The notes below the pieces were generated by a model that did no database searches, was not told the DNA's origin, and saw only the letters and a program-made list of their open reading frames with translations. Positions 10,101 to 19,400 of a DNA stretch of 64,000 nt are shown one piece after another (position 1 is the first letter of the stretch; the number at the start of each line of letters is the position of its first letter). Origin of the DNA: Pyropia yezoensis (taxonomy: Eukaryota > Rhodophyta > Bangiophyceae > Bangiales > Bangiaceae); assembly GCA_009829735.1 (NCBI GenBank), contig CM020619.1:33706283-33770282 (forward strand), given 5' to 3'. A program made the position numbers and the translations under genes.

Positions 10101-11725
10101 GAGCGGGTGGACGGAGGAGGGGGCGACTCGGGGGGGGAGAAGCCAACAGCAGCTACCAGTTCGGCTGCAGGTGCGGACGGGGTGGCCAACGCGACTGAAG
10201 CGGCTGCACCCGCTGCGGCTGCTACCGCGGCGGCCACCCCTGGCACCGCCTCGGTTGGCAAGGACGTCGCCAGCGAGGCGGCCGCTCTTTCCACGTCGGC
10301 CGCCCCCCCTGTCGCCGCCACGGCTACCGACGGTGATGGTACCGCCGCCACCCCCGCCGCGGCTGCTCTCGCAACCGCCACCGCCGCCGTCTCCGCCGCC
10401 GACGGCGCAGGCGGGTCATCCGCGGCGCCGGCCACCCCCAAAAAGGCCAAGCGCAAGCTCACCCGTGCGGAAAAGCGGCTGACCGAAGAGGCAGCCGCGG
10501 CAATGGAGGCGGCTGTCCCCCCCGAGCTCCGTGCCCTCGCCGCCGCCTACGAGGCGGCGGCCCGGCGGGGCGGCGCCGGCGTGGCGGCCCGCCCCGGCTC
10601 GGGTTTTGGTGGCAAGGGCTTCCAGTTCTCCGCCGCCGAGGCGGAGCGCGCCGCCGCCGCCCGCGCCGCGACGGCGCGCCAGTACGCTGCCGCCGCGGGG
10701 GGGGGGGATGAGGATGGGGTGGCGGCTGCCGCCGCGGCGGCGGCCGCCGCCGGTGCAGGGGTGGGAGGCTCGGACGATGAGGATGATGACGACGACGAGG
10801 TGGAGGTGCGGGAGATTGTGGCGGACGAGCGGGGGGCGGGGGGCGGGGGCGGGGGGGGGGCGGTGCCCGTGGCGGGCCGGGGGGCGGGAGCGGGGGGACG
10901 GGAGGCGCCGCCGCCGCCGCCGCCGCCGCGGCCGCCGCGTCTGGGGTGGCTGCCGCACAGGCGGCAGCCGCGTCGACGGCCGCCACCGCTGCCGCCGCCG
11001 CGCAGGCAGCGGCGGCCACCCCCCCCCCCCCCACCCCCGCCGACGTGTCGCGGGAGGTGGCGGCCGCGGCGGCCGCCGCCGCCGCCGACGCGGCCGCCGC
11101 GGGCGTTGACGCGGCCGCCACCGCGTCGCGGGTGGCGGCGGCCAAGGCGGGCGTCATGGACCGGCTGCTGCGGCGGGAGGCGGCGGCGCGGGCGGCCACC
11201 CGCACCGCCGAGGCCACCGCCGCCGCTGCAACGGCGGCTGCCGCCCGCGCCGCCGCGGCGGTCGCGACCGTGGCGGCCGCCGCTGCCGCCGTGGCGGCGA
11301 CACCACCGCCGCCGTCGCCCGGTGGCGTCAATGGCCATGGCGGCGGCGGCGGCGGCGGCGGCGTCAGCGGCGGTGGCGTCAGCGGCGACGGCGGCGGCGA
11401 CAGCGGGGGCGGGGTGGTGCGGAAGTTCGCGACGGAGCTGGAGATCAACGACTACCCGCAGCACGCGCGGTGGAAGGTGACGCACAAGAACGCGCTGGCC
11501 GACGTGGAGGAGTTCACCGCCGTTGCGGTCACCGCCAAGGGCATCTACACCGCGCCCGGGCGCAAGGCCCCCGCCGGGGAGCGGCGGCTGTACCTGCTTA
11601 TTGAGGGGCCCGACGCGGCGGCGGTGAAGGCGGCGCGGCGGGATATCAAGCAGCGGCTGGAGGAGGCGGCGGCGGCGCGGCCACACGATGACAAGGTCAG
11701 CTACGGGCGCTACTCGGTGGTCTAA
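7104..11725 (+). CDS. PRP5: DEAD-box RNA helicase, PRP5/DDX46 family (one apparent 1-nt frameshift)
   Basis: ATP-dependent RNA helicase that, in known family members, acts in the nucleus at pre-spliceosome assembly, bridging U1 and U2 snRNP. The start at 7104 places the basic signal RKRKRSR near the N-terminus. Residues up to about 510 are Gly/Ala-rich, with acidic patches. The family-specific YPPFRKDLYV is at 546-555. Core motifs are ARTGSGKT (635-642), PTRELA (672-677), DEAD (748-751), SAT (779-781), VATSVAARGLD (from 893) and HRVGRTGRAG (924-933). RVTNLRRVTMVVLDEADRMF and VDNVRPDRQTVMFSATF match PRP5/DDX46 closely. The conserved C-terminal domain (LEINDYPQHARWKV and onward, about 11430-11725) lies in a different frame from the helicase core. 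The two frames meet at a G10 run (10851-10860), where one extra G would make a single ORF of about 1540 aa. An assembly or homopolymer error is likelier than a broken gene, because both sides of the shift are well conserved. Confidence 0.93.
10851..10860 (+). other. G10 run where the PRP5 reading frame shifts
   Basis: Upstream, the frame encodes the acidic DEDDDDDEVEVREIV and a Gly run. Downstream of about 10862 the same quality of sequence (GGSGGTGG, Ala run, then the conserved C-terminus) continues only one frame over. Eleven Gs instead of ten would restore continuity. No splice signals are needed. Confidence 0.75.
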
Positions 11726-12152
11726 GAAAACGAGCCGACCGGCGGCGTCCCGGTTGGTGAAAGTGCAATGATAAGGGGGCAGGGGGGGGGAAGGGGAGGG
11801 GTCGGCAGGAGGGGCGCGGGAGTGGGGTGGGTGGTGCCTGCCGCTCCCCGACACGTCCGTGTTCATGCGGCTGACGGTGGGCGCAGCGGCGGCGTTGGGC
11901 ATGGGCGGCCGGCGCCGCGGACCCACCGGTATTCCCACGCGGTGGGGAGGGTGGGGCGCCGCCACCGCCGGTGGCACGCCCGCGCTTGGCGCGCGCGCCG
12001 CGCGTCCGGCGCCCTTGAAGGGGTATTCAACCCCGGGGTGAGGAAGTGGAAAAAGACAAGAGAAACGGTGCAAGCAGCAGCGGCCGCGCGGGTTTCACCC
12101 ACTTCTCCCCCCCCGTCCCAACCAACCCACCCTTCCTTGGTAGTCAGCAGCC
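11726..12152. other. Convergent 3' spacer between PRP5 and the DUF1823 gene
   Basis: 427 bp of GC-rich DNA between two stop codons facing each other. No gene is seen. Any polyadenylation signals for both genes should be here, but no AATAAA is evident. Confidence 0.6.
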
Positions 12153-13241
12153 CTACGCGGGTGTCTCCCCTTCCCCCCCCCCCTTTGGCTGCCCCTTTTG
12201 CGCCCAGCTCCCCCCCCCATCCGCCTCCGTGTCGAGGCCATGCTGCGCCAGCCACCACAGCACCCAGTTGACCGCCGTCGCCCGGCGGGTGCGGTTGGGG
12301 GTCATCTCGCCCACCTTGTAGCCCCGAAAGCCGAGGCGGCTCTTGAGCAGCTGCTTGCCCGCCGGCGGCACCGACCGGTTGAGCGCCTGGATCGCCCGCT
12401 TCACGGGCCGGTCCGCCGCGGCGGTCGTTGCGCCGGGGCGGCCGATAAAGTCGGGGGGGGCGTCCCCGTGGCCGGCCACGACCATCACGTCCGCCACAGC
12501 TGACGTGTCCCACTCATCATTGTTGCCACCGCCGCCGCTGCCGTCCTTGGCCGAGTCGACATCACCTGCCGACGCCCCTTCCTCCTCCTCCTCCTCATCC
12601 ACCTCTTCCTGCTCGTCCGCTTCACCGGGGCGGCGGCTCTTGGGCAGCCGCCTGTAGCCGAGCAGTGCCCACAGGATGTCATTGACCCAGGCGTCGGGGG
12701 TGTCCCCGTCAACGATAGCACGGAGGAGGGCGTCACTGATGGGCGGCCGCACGCCCGCCGCGGGCGCTGCGCCGGGCAGCCCGGGGGAGGCGGGCGACGG
12801 CCAGTGCGCGGCGCTGGTCGTCCACCCTTCATCCCACAGCGGCGCCACCGTGGCGGGCGGGGGGGGGGGCGAGGCATCCGCGGTAGGCGCCGTCGCTGCG
12901 CCGGGCGGGGTAGAGGGGGACGGCACGGTGGCCCCGGCCGCCGAAGGAGGTGGGGACCCCTCCCCAGACGGTGGCGGCGGCGACGACGACGACGACGACG
13001 CAGTCGCGACGGCGGCGGCAGCGGCGCCCCTGTGACGCTCCCATAAGGTGGTATCCGCCCCCCCGAGTGGTGCCACTGCCGGCCGCCCCCCCCCCCACCC
13101 CCTAAAGGAAGCGGAGCAGATGGCGGGCGCGCCGCGGCGCAGCGGCGGCGGCGGCCAGACCGGGAGCCCCACAAAGAGGGGCGTCGGCGGCCGTCGGGGC
13201 AGCGTGCCCGTCGGCGGCGGGGGGGAACGCGTGGTGCTCAT
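12153..13241 (-). CDS. DUF1823 domain protein, probably plastid-targeted
   Basis: A 362-aa product from the ATG at 13241. The frame is open further upstream without better sequence. Residues 1-50 are Ser/Thr/Pro/Arg-rich, hydroxylated and almost free of acidic residues, as in a plastid transit peptide. The conserved domain is in two halves: 168-202 (ISDALLRAIV ... WVNDILWALLGYRRLP) and about 261-334 (APPDFIGRPG, then VPPAGKQLLKSRLGFRGYKV, then TPNRTRRATAVNWVLWWLA). This matches the cyanobacterial and chloroplast family DUF1823 (signature KQLLKxxLGFKGYKxGExxPxRTRRATAVNW); its function is unknown. A 59-residue Glu/Asp and Gly/Asn-rich insertion separates the halves and looks lineage-specific. 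The gene supports a photosynthetic host. Assignment is from motif memory, not a search. Confidence 0.8.
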   Translation of the reverse strand: MSTTRSPPPPTGTLPRRPPTPLFVGLPVWPPPPLRRGAPAICSASFRGWGGGRPAVAPLGGADTTLWERHRGAAAAAVATASSSSSSPPPPSGEGSPPPSAAGATVPSPSTPPGAATAPTADASPPPPPATVAPLWDEGWTTSAAHWPSPASPGLPGAAPAAGVRPPISDALLRAIVDGDTPDAWVNDILWALLGYRRLPKSRRPGEADEQEEVDEEEEEEGASAGDVDSAKDGSGGGGNNDEWDTSAVADVMVVAGHGDAPPDFIGRPGATTAAADRPVKRAIQALNRSVPPAGKQLLKSRLGFRGYKVGEMTPNRTRRATAVNWVLWWLAQHGLDTEADGGGSWAQKGQPKGGGEGETPA

Positions 13242-13641
13242 GGGCTTCGAGGGATAGGACGGACGGGCGTAGGGGGTGGAGTGGGGCGGGGGGGCGGGGG
13301 GAAGACGGTCGGAGCGGAGAAGGTTGAGGCGAAGGGGGGGCGATGGTGTCGTCGGTGAGCTCAACGCGATCAAGGACCGCCGTGCGGCTCCCACGCCTAA
13401 AGTCAAGGTGTGCATCCTGGGTTTCTTTACACTATCTTTTCAAAGAGACGTGGAGCCCTGTGACTGGCCAAGAAGAAACTTGGTGAGTTTTTCGTGCCCC
13501 CAATTTTGGTACCATGCCACAGAGGCCATGATGGAGCAGCCATTCTTTGAGGAGAAACGGTTGAAGCTTTGCTTTACGTTCTCTTCCATTCTTTTCTATT
13601 CTCACCTGCCCGAAACGGCCTCGACAACGAGTGCAGGTGAA
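13242..13641. other. 5' flank of the DUF1823 gene up to the duplication boundary
   Basis: The first 150 bases are GC-rich and should carry the DUF1823 promoter. From about 13390 the composition falls sharply in GC (ATTTTGGTACCATGC and similar). The lower-GC part has no coding sequence I can support and is unique to this site, because the second copy of the duplication begins only at 31162. Confidence 0.5.
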
Positions 13642-13956
13642 CACATTCCCACCACGGGAACTGGGAAGATTTTCATAACTTTTGTCCCATTGGCTGGGAA
13701 CTGGCCAGTGCACAGGGTACGGATTGCAGATCAACTTCCTGAGCACTTGCCACGACGTGGAGAGGCAGTCAGAACAATTGCATCCAGTCTGATCAGCAGT
13801 ATTGGGATTCCGACTCTGCCTGGGCCTTTTCAAGCACACCTCTGTGCTTTTGTCGAAAGGCCTTCCGGCATTTTCAGCGGACGGACTCAGCTTTCCCTCT
13901 TCGTGCGATGACGTTGACAAAAACTGAAGCACTTATTTAATTGACGCAATCTAGTC

Positions 13957-14268
13957 TCATTGCTGACCTGGAAGCGTCGTGCGCCACTCAAGTATGGTAT
14001 GGATTGCCTGCCCATTGAGGGCGACGACGCCGCCGCACACGGCACAGGCCCTTTCGCTCAGAGCGTGGTCGCGAGTGACCACGCAGGCGACTGGGGAGTC
14101 CGGTCCTTCCACTAGGTCTGGGGCGTCACGTCCCCCTAGCCCCTCTTGCGCACTCGCCGTCGTGCCGTGCGTCCGTGCCGCCCCACCGTGTGTATTCGCC
14201 GCCCTATCGTGCGCCTGCGGTCTCCCACCGCCGGACCGCTGCCACGAGCCCGGCACGTCCCACGCCAT
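13957..14268 (-). CDS. Small ORF diverging from the recombinase start, copy 1
   Basis: 103 codons from the ATG at 14268 to a stop at 13957. The C-terminal part (RACAVCGGVVALNGQAIHT) has ordinary amino-acid composition and a C-x2-C pair. The opposing frame upstream of 14267 is Ser/Pro/Arg-rich and looks like the shadow. The ATG shares a CCATGG palindrome with the recombinase ATG on the other strand, so the two starts overlap divergently. The same ORF is kept in copy 2 with two amino-acid changes. No family is recognised, and the pair cannot be resolved by eye. Confidence 0.3.
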   Translation of the reverse strand: MAWDVPGSWQRSGGGRPQAHDRAANTHGGAARTHGTTASAQEGLGGRDAPDLVEGPDSPVACVVTRDHALSERACAVCGGVVALNGQAIHTILEWRTTLPGQQ

Positions 14269-16018
14269 GGCCGTTGCGGCGTTCGTCGCCGCGGCCGGCG
14301 CCGCCGCCGATGGGCTCGGCGAGGGGGGCGCGGCGGACAGCGACGACGAGCTTGATGAGGTGGAGGATTTTGGTGCGGGGGCTATTGCGGCCGACCGACT
14401 CGCCGGAGAGGCCGTGCCTGAGGTCGGGGCGCTCGATTTCGAGACGGACTGCGCTGAGCGTGCCGCACGACGAGCGTCTTCGCAAAACGCTGCGTCTTTT
14501 GCGATGTCCGAGAAGTCGTGGGCGAGCGCTGACAGGGCCGCTGCTCGGTTCATTCGGTTTCTCGCCCGGGCTTATGCCATCGTGAATGCGCCGGGGGGGG
14601 AGACCGCCGAGCAGCAGGGATTGCGTTTGGCAACTACGTTGGAAGCGGCTCTTCCCCATAGGCTGCGCCGTTATTTTGCACTTTTGCGGAAGGGGGGGCG
14701 TGCGCACCTAGTTGGGGGGAAGAATGCGCCGCTCGCTATGAGTACTGTTTGTAACGTTGCCTCCTGCCTCCGCCGGTTCTTTGCGTTGGCTTGCCGAGAT
14801 TTTGCTGGTGAGACGTCCTACGTTCCCGGCTGCAAGAGCGCGGATGACGCCTATATGGTGATTCCTGAGGTGGACAGGACCCCCAGCCAGATTGCGGCGG
14901 GCGAGACGTTCCAGGGGTGCCCCCTCAAGCACTCTATCGTGGTCGAATGGCTGCAAGGCTCCCACAAGCGCGCAACCAGCCTCGGGGAGGAGGCCGCTCA
15001 AACCCCTCCTGTAACAGTGGAGACGATGACGGCGGCGTGCGACCTGGCGACGGCGGAATTCGACGACCCAGACGCGGAGGACGACCCCACGGCGCTGCAG
15101 TACCGACGCCTTACCCTGTACATCATCATGGTGTTTTCGTGGTGCACGATGCTTCGGCCTGTGAACCTGTTGGGTCTGACGTGCATCGATGTGGAGTTTG
15201 CGCCGATGGTGGGTCAAGACCTTTTGTTTTTCGAGACCTATGGGCGGCCAAGGTGGGCCAAGATTCGCTACTCAAGGCTCAAGACGAACGCCGCCGGGAT
15301 GGCACCTGCTCCCGCGTACTACTTTTGGTCGGCAGACAGCAGCCAGCAGGAGATGGAGGAGTCCGCCCACAGCGCGGGTGCCAGCGCGTGTGTTCGGTGC
15401 CCGTTTTCTTGGTGTGACCTCCCGGCGTTCGCCTACCTCTACGTCCAGTTGAGAGCGGCCGACCCGGGCTTCACCCTGAGGTCGGAACTCCCTTTCTTTG
15501 TGACACCGGTGCCTGGGGACGTGGATGGAGGTGGAGCGATGAGTGGGGTGCCGGTGACGAAGGCGTGGTGGGAGCTACACCTGCGCGCGTTTGTGCTCTT
15601 GTTTGACCCAGCATTGAGTGCGCGAGGGGTGGGGGGTCTGTATGGGTTTCGGCGCGGGGCGACCCAGTTTTGGTTGAACCTCACCGGAGACGTACAAACG
15701 GTGATGCGCATGGGGGTGTGGAAGGCGAACTCCTCTCGCTTTTTGTTTTACGTGCTCAACTACCGGTGCCCTGGTACGCTTCGCGTCCGTATCCGCCATT
15801 ATGACCGCGTTGATAGGGAGGATTTCCAGGCGCGCTTGGGAGCGTTGGTAGACGGTTTTATGCTTTGGTTTGAGGCGCGCGTTGTTGCGTTGCATGCGGA
15901 GAACCACGGCAACTTTTTTGCGGCCGCTTTCGGTGCTGAGGTGGCGGGCAAGGTTTTGGAGATGATGAGCTCGCTTTTGCACCTACACGGTGGCATTGAG
16001 GGCGAGAAAGCTGTGTAG
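14267..16018 (+). CDS. Crypton-like tyrosine recombinase, copy 1
   Basis: 583 aa from the ATG at 14267. The frame is open from 13979, but the upstream part is Ser/Pro/Arg-rich. After an acidic Ala-rich N-terminus comes a helical domain, then the catalytic region. Box I is TMLRPVNLLGLTCIDVE, with the first catalytic Arg. Box II is LYGFRRGATQFWL, with the second Arg and Tyr in place of the usual His. GVWKAN matches the G-x-W motif that precedes the nucleophile, and the candidate catalytic Tyr is in FLFYVLNY. A C-x2-C...C pattern (ACVRCPFSWC) lies between the boxes. No reverse transcriptase is associated with it, so a Crypton-type DNA transposon recombinase fits better than DIRS. The function would be site-specific strand exchange for excision and integration. 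Codon use is less GC-extreme than in the host genes. Confidence 0.75.
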   Translation: MAVAAFVAAAGAAADGLGEGGAADSDDELDEVEDFGAGAIAADRLAGEAVPEVGALDFETDCAERAARRASSQNAASFAMSEKSWASADRAAARFIRFLARAYAIVNAPGGETAEQQGLRLATTLEAALPHRLRRYFALLRKGGRAHLVGGKNAPLAMSTVCNVASCLRRFFALACRDFAGETSYVPGCKSADDAYMVIPEVDRTPSQIAAGETFQGCPLKHSIVVEWLQGSHKRATSLGEEAAQTPPVTVETMTAACDLATAEFDDPDAEDDPTALQYRRLTLYIIMVFSWCTMLRPVNLLGLTCIDVEFAPMVGQDLLFFETYGRPRWAKIRYSRLKTNAAGMAPAPAYYFWSADSSQQEMEESAHSAGASACVRCPFSWCDLPAFAYLYVQLRAADPGFTLRSELPFFVTPVPGDVDGGGAMSGVPVTKAWWELHLRAFVLLFDPALSARGVGGLYGFRRGATQFWLNLTGDVQTVMRMGVWKANSSRFLFYVLNYRCPGTLRVRIRHYDRVDREDFQARLGALVDGFMLWFEARVVALHAENHGNFFAAAFGAEVAGKVLEMMSSLLHLHGGIEGEKAV

Positions 16019-16480
16019 TTCTGCTCTTAGTTTTCTGTCAAACTGTCAACGGTTGATGTACTCCCTGTCCTTTTGTCTTGAAGGGCGGCCTTAAAGCGGG
16101 GCGTGCTCAGTATGCGTGTCCACGCTCGACAGAGACGGCCTTGTGCGCTCTTTGCATTGGATGGATAGTGACTGCGACACACGTATGGCTCAGGGGCAAG
16201 GCAACGACACACGAGTCATGCAGTGCGGCTGCTGGGACTTCATTAGAAGACTGCATGAGGGCATTGGATGGTTGGACAGCAGAAGCGCGCACGGCTCATG
16301 TATGAACGGGAGTGGGAAGTATGCGGGGGAAGGACGATCTATTTTATGGCAAGCTACAAGACGAGCGCACCCATGCGGATGAGGTACATGGAGAACTCGT
16401 TCAGTCCGTCAGGCCTACGAAGTGCATCGCAAAAACCCACACTCTGCGTAGCCATACAAGAGTGCAATAGAAAAACGCCC
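16019..16480. other. Downstream flank of recombinase copy 1
   Basis: Mid-GC sequence shared almost exactly with 33539-34000. Several short frames exist on both strands, none with convincing composition. It probably contains the recombinase terminator or element-end sequences. I see no inverted repeats at its edges. Confidence 0.45.
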
Positions 16481-19400
16481 AGTGCACCCAACCGTCACCC
16501 CTCCCACCGTCACCACCAATATGACTTCACAGGAAAAGGTGACGAAAGGCAGCAGAGCAAGAGACGCTGCTCGGCGCAAGAAGAAATCGCGCCGCCGCCA
16601 ACCGCCGACCATGCGCACCACCGCCCGCACTTGCAGTCCCCGCAGGCCCCCGCCACACCGTTGTTGCCGCCGCCCCCGCGGCTACCACTGCGTCATGCTT
16701 GCCGCCACGCCCGCGGGGGTCATTACCCCGCCACAGGAGTCACAGCCTTGCGCCGCCCACCCCCACCACCGCCCCCCCAAGCAGACCACAGGCGACGCCG
16801 CGCCGGCCATCCGCTGACGCAGCCGGTGGTGGTGGTGGCCGCCGCCGTCGCGGCGGCGACGGCGGCAGAGCTTGGGCTTGTGGCCGCCGGGGGGGGGGGG
16901 GAGTGGCCCAGCCGCGGGCGGGGGCCGGGGGGGGGGGGGGAGGGGGGAGGGAGGGGGGGGGGGGGGGGGGGGGAGAACACGGGCCCCAGCCGACACCGAG
17001 ATGGCATCAAAAAGGTCGTCAAAGCCGAGGTGGCGGGGGCGCATGCGGCGCCAGCAGCGGTAGTGGCGGTGGGGCGGCGTAGGTAGGCAGCCGCCACGGG
17101 CACGGCGGGCAGCCACGCCAGTTGAAAGAAACCGGAAGGCTTGCATGGGGTGCGGGTGGCGGGAGGGGAGGGGTAGGCGCGCCAGGAGGGATTGGGTGGG
17201 AAGGCCAGCTGGGGGCGGGGGCCACCACCCAGTCGTGGGCCCAGCAGGTCGCAGAGTGGGCAGCAGACCAAAGATCGGCATAGCAGATGACGCTTCACCA
17301 CGCCCCCGGTTTTAGTTTTTGGTACCGAGCGCAAGATCGTTATCAGCGGGGCCAGCGTTTTGCGGATACGGACCAGTACGGGGAAACGTTTTCGTCTTCG
17401 CAAGAGCCCTGACTTCAAACGGATCGCAGATAGAACATAGGTGGCTGCCGTCACGTTATGGCGGCGCGGTGGCCACGGCCTGGGCCGCGGCGATCGCCGC
17501 CCGCCGCGCCGCCACCCCGTCTCCGCCGCGCGGCGCGGGGTCGGCCGGCGTGCTCCCCGGCACCGGTCGGGCGGCGGCGCCGGCGGCGACCGCCGCGGAG
17601 GACGACGCCATGGCGGTGAACGGCGACGAGTTGGCGGAAGCGGCGTAAGTGCTGATGGCTGGACGTCACGGCGGACATCCTTCCGAAGGTGCCGGACGCG
17701 CGCGGCGCGGCGCAGACGGCGGATGTGCTCGGCGGCGGCGGTACTGTCGCGGCGAGGCGCCGGACAGCGTCGACGCACAGGCGGCGGTGCTGTCGGCCGG
17801 CGGCGTCGCTGCCGCGGTGGCAGCCGGCGGCGTGCTGGTTGCGGCGGGCCGGCTGCCGGCTGAGGTTGTCAGGGGTGGCGGTTGTGGTGTCGCGGGCGGT
17901 GGGGGGGTGGTGCTTGACCGTGGAAGGTGTTTTCCCTCAGTCACGCCCCCCACGGTCACTGGCGCCGCCGCCACCGCCCTCAACGCGACCAGCCATGACG
18001 ATGAGCGGCGGCGGCGTTGTGCTGGTGGCGGAGTCGACGGGTGGCGCCGCGTCGGTAGTGGCGAAAGGCGACGGGCCGGTCGCAGTGGACAGCTCATCGA
18101 CGGCGGCGGGTGGCCGGCGTGGGAGCGGTGGTGGTGCAGACGGCGGGAGGGGGTGGCTCGGCTGCCGGAGGCGACTCCCTTCCGACCCCTCCCCCACGGC
18201 AGCCCGCGACGCCGCCGCCGCTCCCCACGCTGCCGCCGGGGTGGCTGCTGGCGGCGGCGTGAGGGCGGCCACAGCGGGGGCCGCGGCCTGTGGCAAGCCG
18301 GCCGAGGCGGGCGGCGTGGCGGCGGTGGACGCCGCGGTGGCGGTGGTCGCCATCGGTGGCCGCGACGCGGTGCCTGCGGCCGGTTGTGCGGTGGGATTGG
18401 TGGCCGTGCGGAGCTTGGCGAGGAGAGAGGCGGGCGCGGGAGGCGGCGGGGAGGGGGGCGTGACGGTGTTCAAAGGTGACTAAGTCCCCCGCGGCCGTCC
18501 CCCAGTCCTGCTACGTGTCACGGTCACCACAGCCGGGCGCGTCAGCGCGGACGCGGCGGTAGCGTCTGCAGCCGCCAACTCGGGCGGCGGGGCGCGCCCC
18601 GCCGCCGCCGGCGGGCGCGGCTGTGGAGGGTGGGGGGCGGGGGCCCCTCCGCTGCCACGACGCGACGGCGGTGGCGGCCGGCAGCGGGGCGGCGGATCAA
18701 GGCGGCACCGATGCCGCAGCGGCAGCGGCATCGGACGGCGGTAAGGCGGCGCGCTGCAACTTCGGCGAGGCGGCGGCGACCGCGGGCGGCAAGCCGGCGA
18801 CGCCCCTGCGGCGAAGCGCACGACGTACCGCAGCCGCCGGCGTCGGCGCTTCTCGCGTCGGCCACGGCCCCCCGCTGGTCGGCGCTACCCGCGGGGGCGG
18901 CTTGGGGGGGCGTCCACCAGACGCCGCGGGGGGGGGTGCTCGCGGAGCTCCACGACGATGGGGGGGGGGGTGGCGCTCGTCGGGCTCGCGCATCCGCTGG
19001 AGAAGGCGGCGCCCGTCGGGGAGGACTCGGACGACGATGCTGCGCGCGGCGACGGTGGCCGCGGGGGGGGGGGATTGTGCGCCTGTGGCGGGCCGCGTGA
19101 CGGGGGAGTGGGGGGCGCGTGTCGCGGCGGGACGTGCCCATATTTTACCACTAGGACGTGGAGGGAAGTGACGAGGGGAGCGGGAAGGCCAGCAGCAGGG
19201 AGAGGGAGGACGGCAGCGGAGGGGGGCGCGGCGGCGGCGGCGGCGGCAGCGTCGGAGGCGGCGGCCATCCTCACCGTGCGCGTGGCCGGTGTGGCGGTTG
19301 GGGCGGGGGTGATGGCCACCCGCCTAGGTGGGGCGGTGGACACGCTCGTGGTCACTACTCGAGGGGCGCTGGAGTTGGGGGTCGGGGCGGAGCGGGTGGC

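Noticed and set aside
9902-11448. Minus-strand open frames under PRP5
   Set aside because: Shadow frames of a clearly conserved helicase on the plus strand.
13979-14266. Extending the recombinase to a 679-codon frame
   Set aside because: The added part begins at GTG, is Ser/Pro/Arg-rich and lies opposite a better-composed minus-strand ORF. The ATG at 14267 is preferred.
13979-16018. DIRS-type retrotransposon assignment for the recombinase
   Set aside because: No reverse transcriptase, RNase H or methylase-like ORF lies next to either copy.
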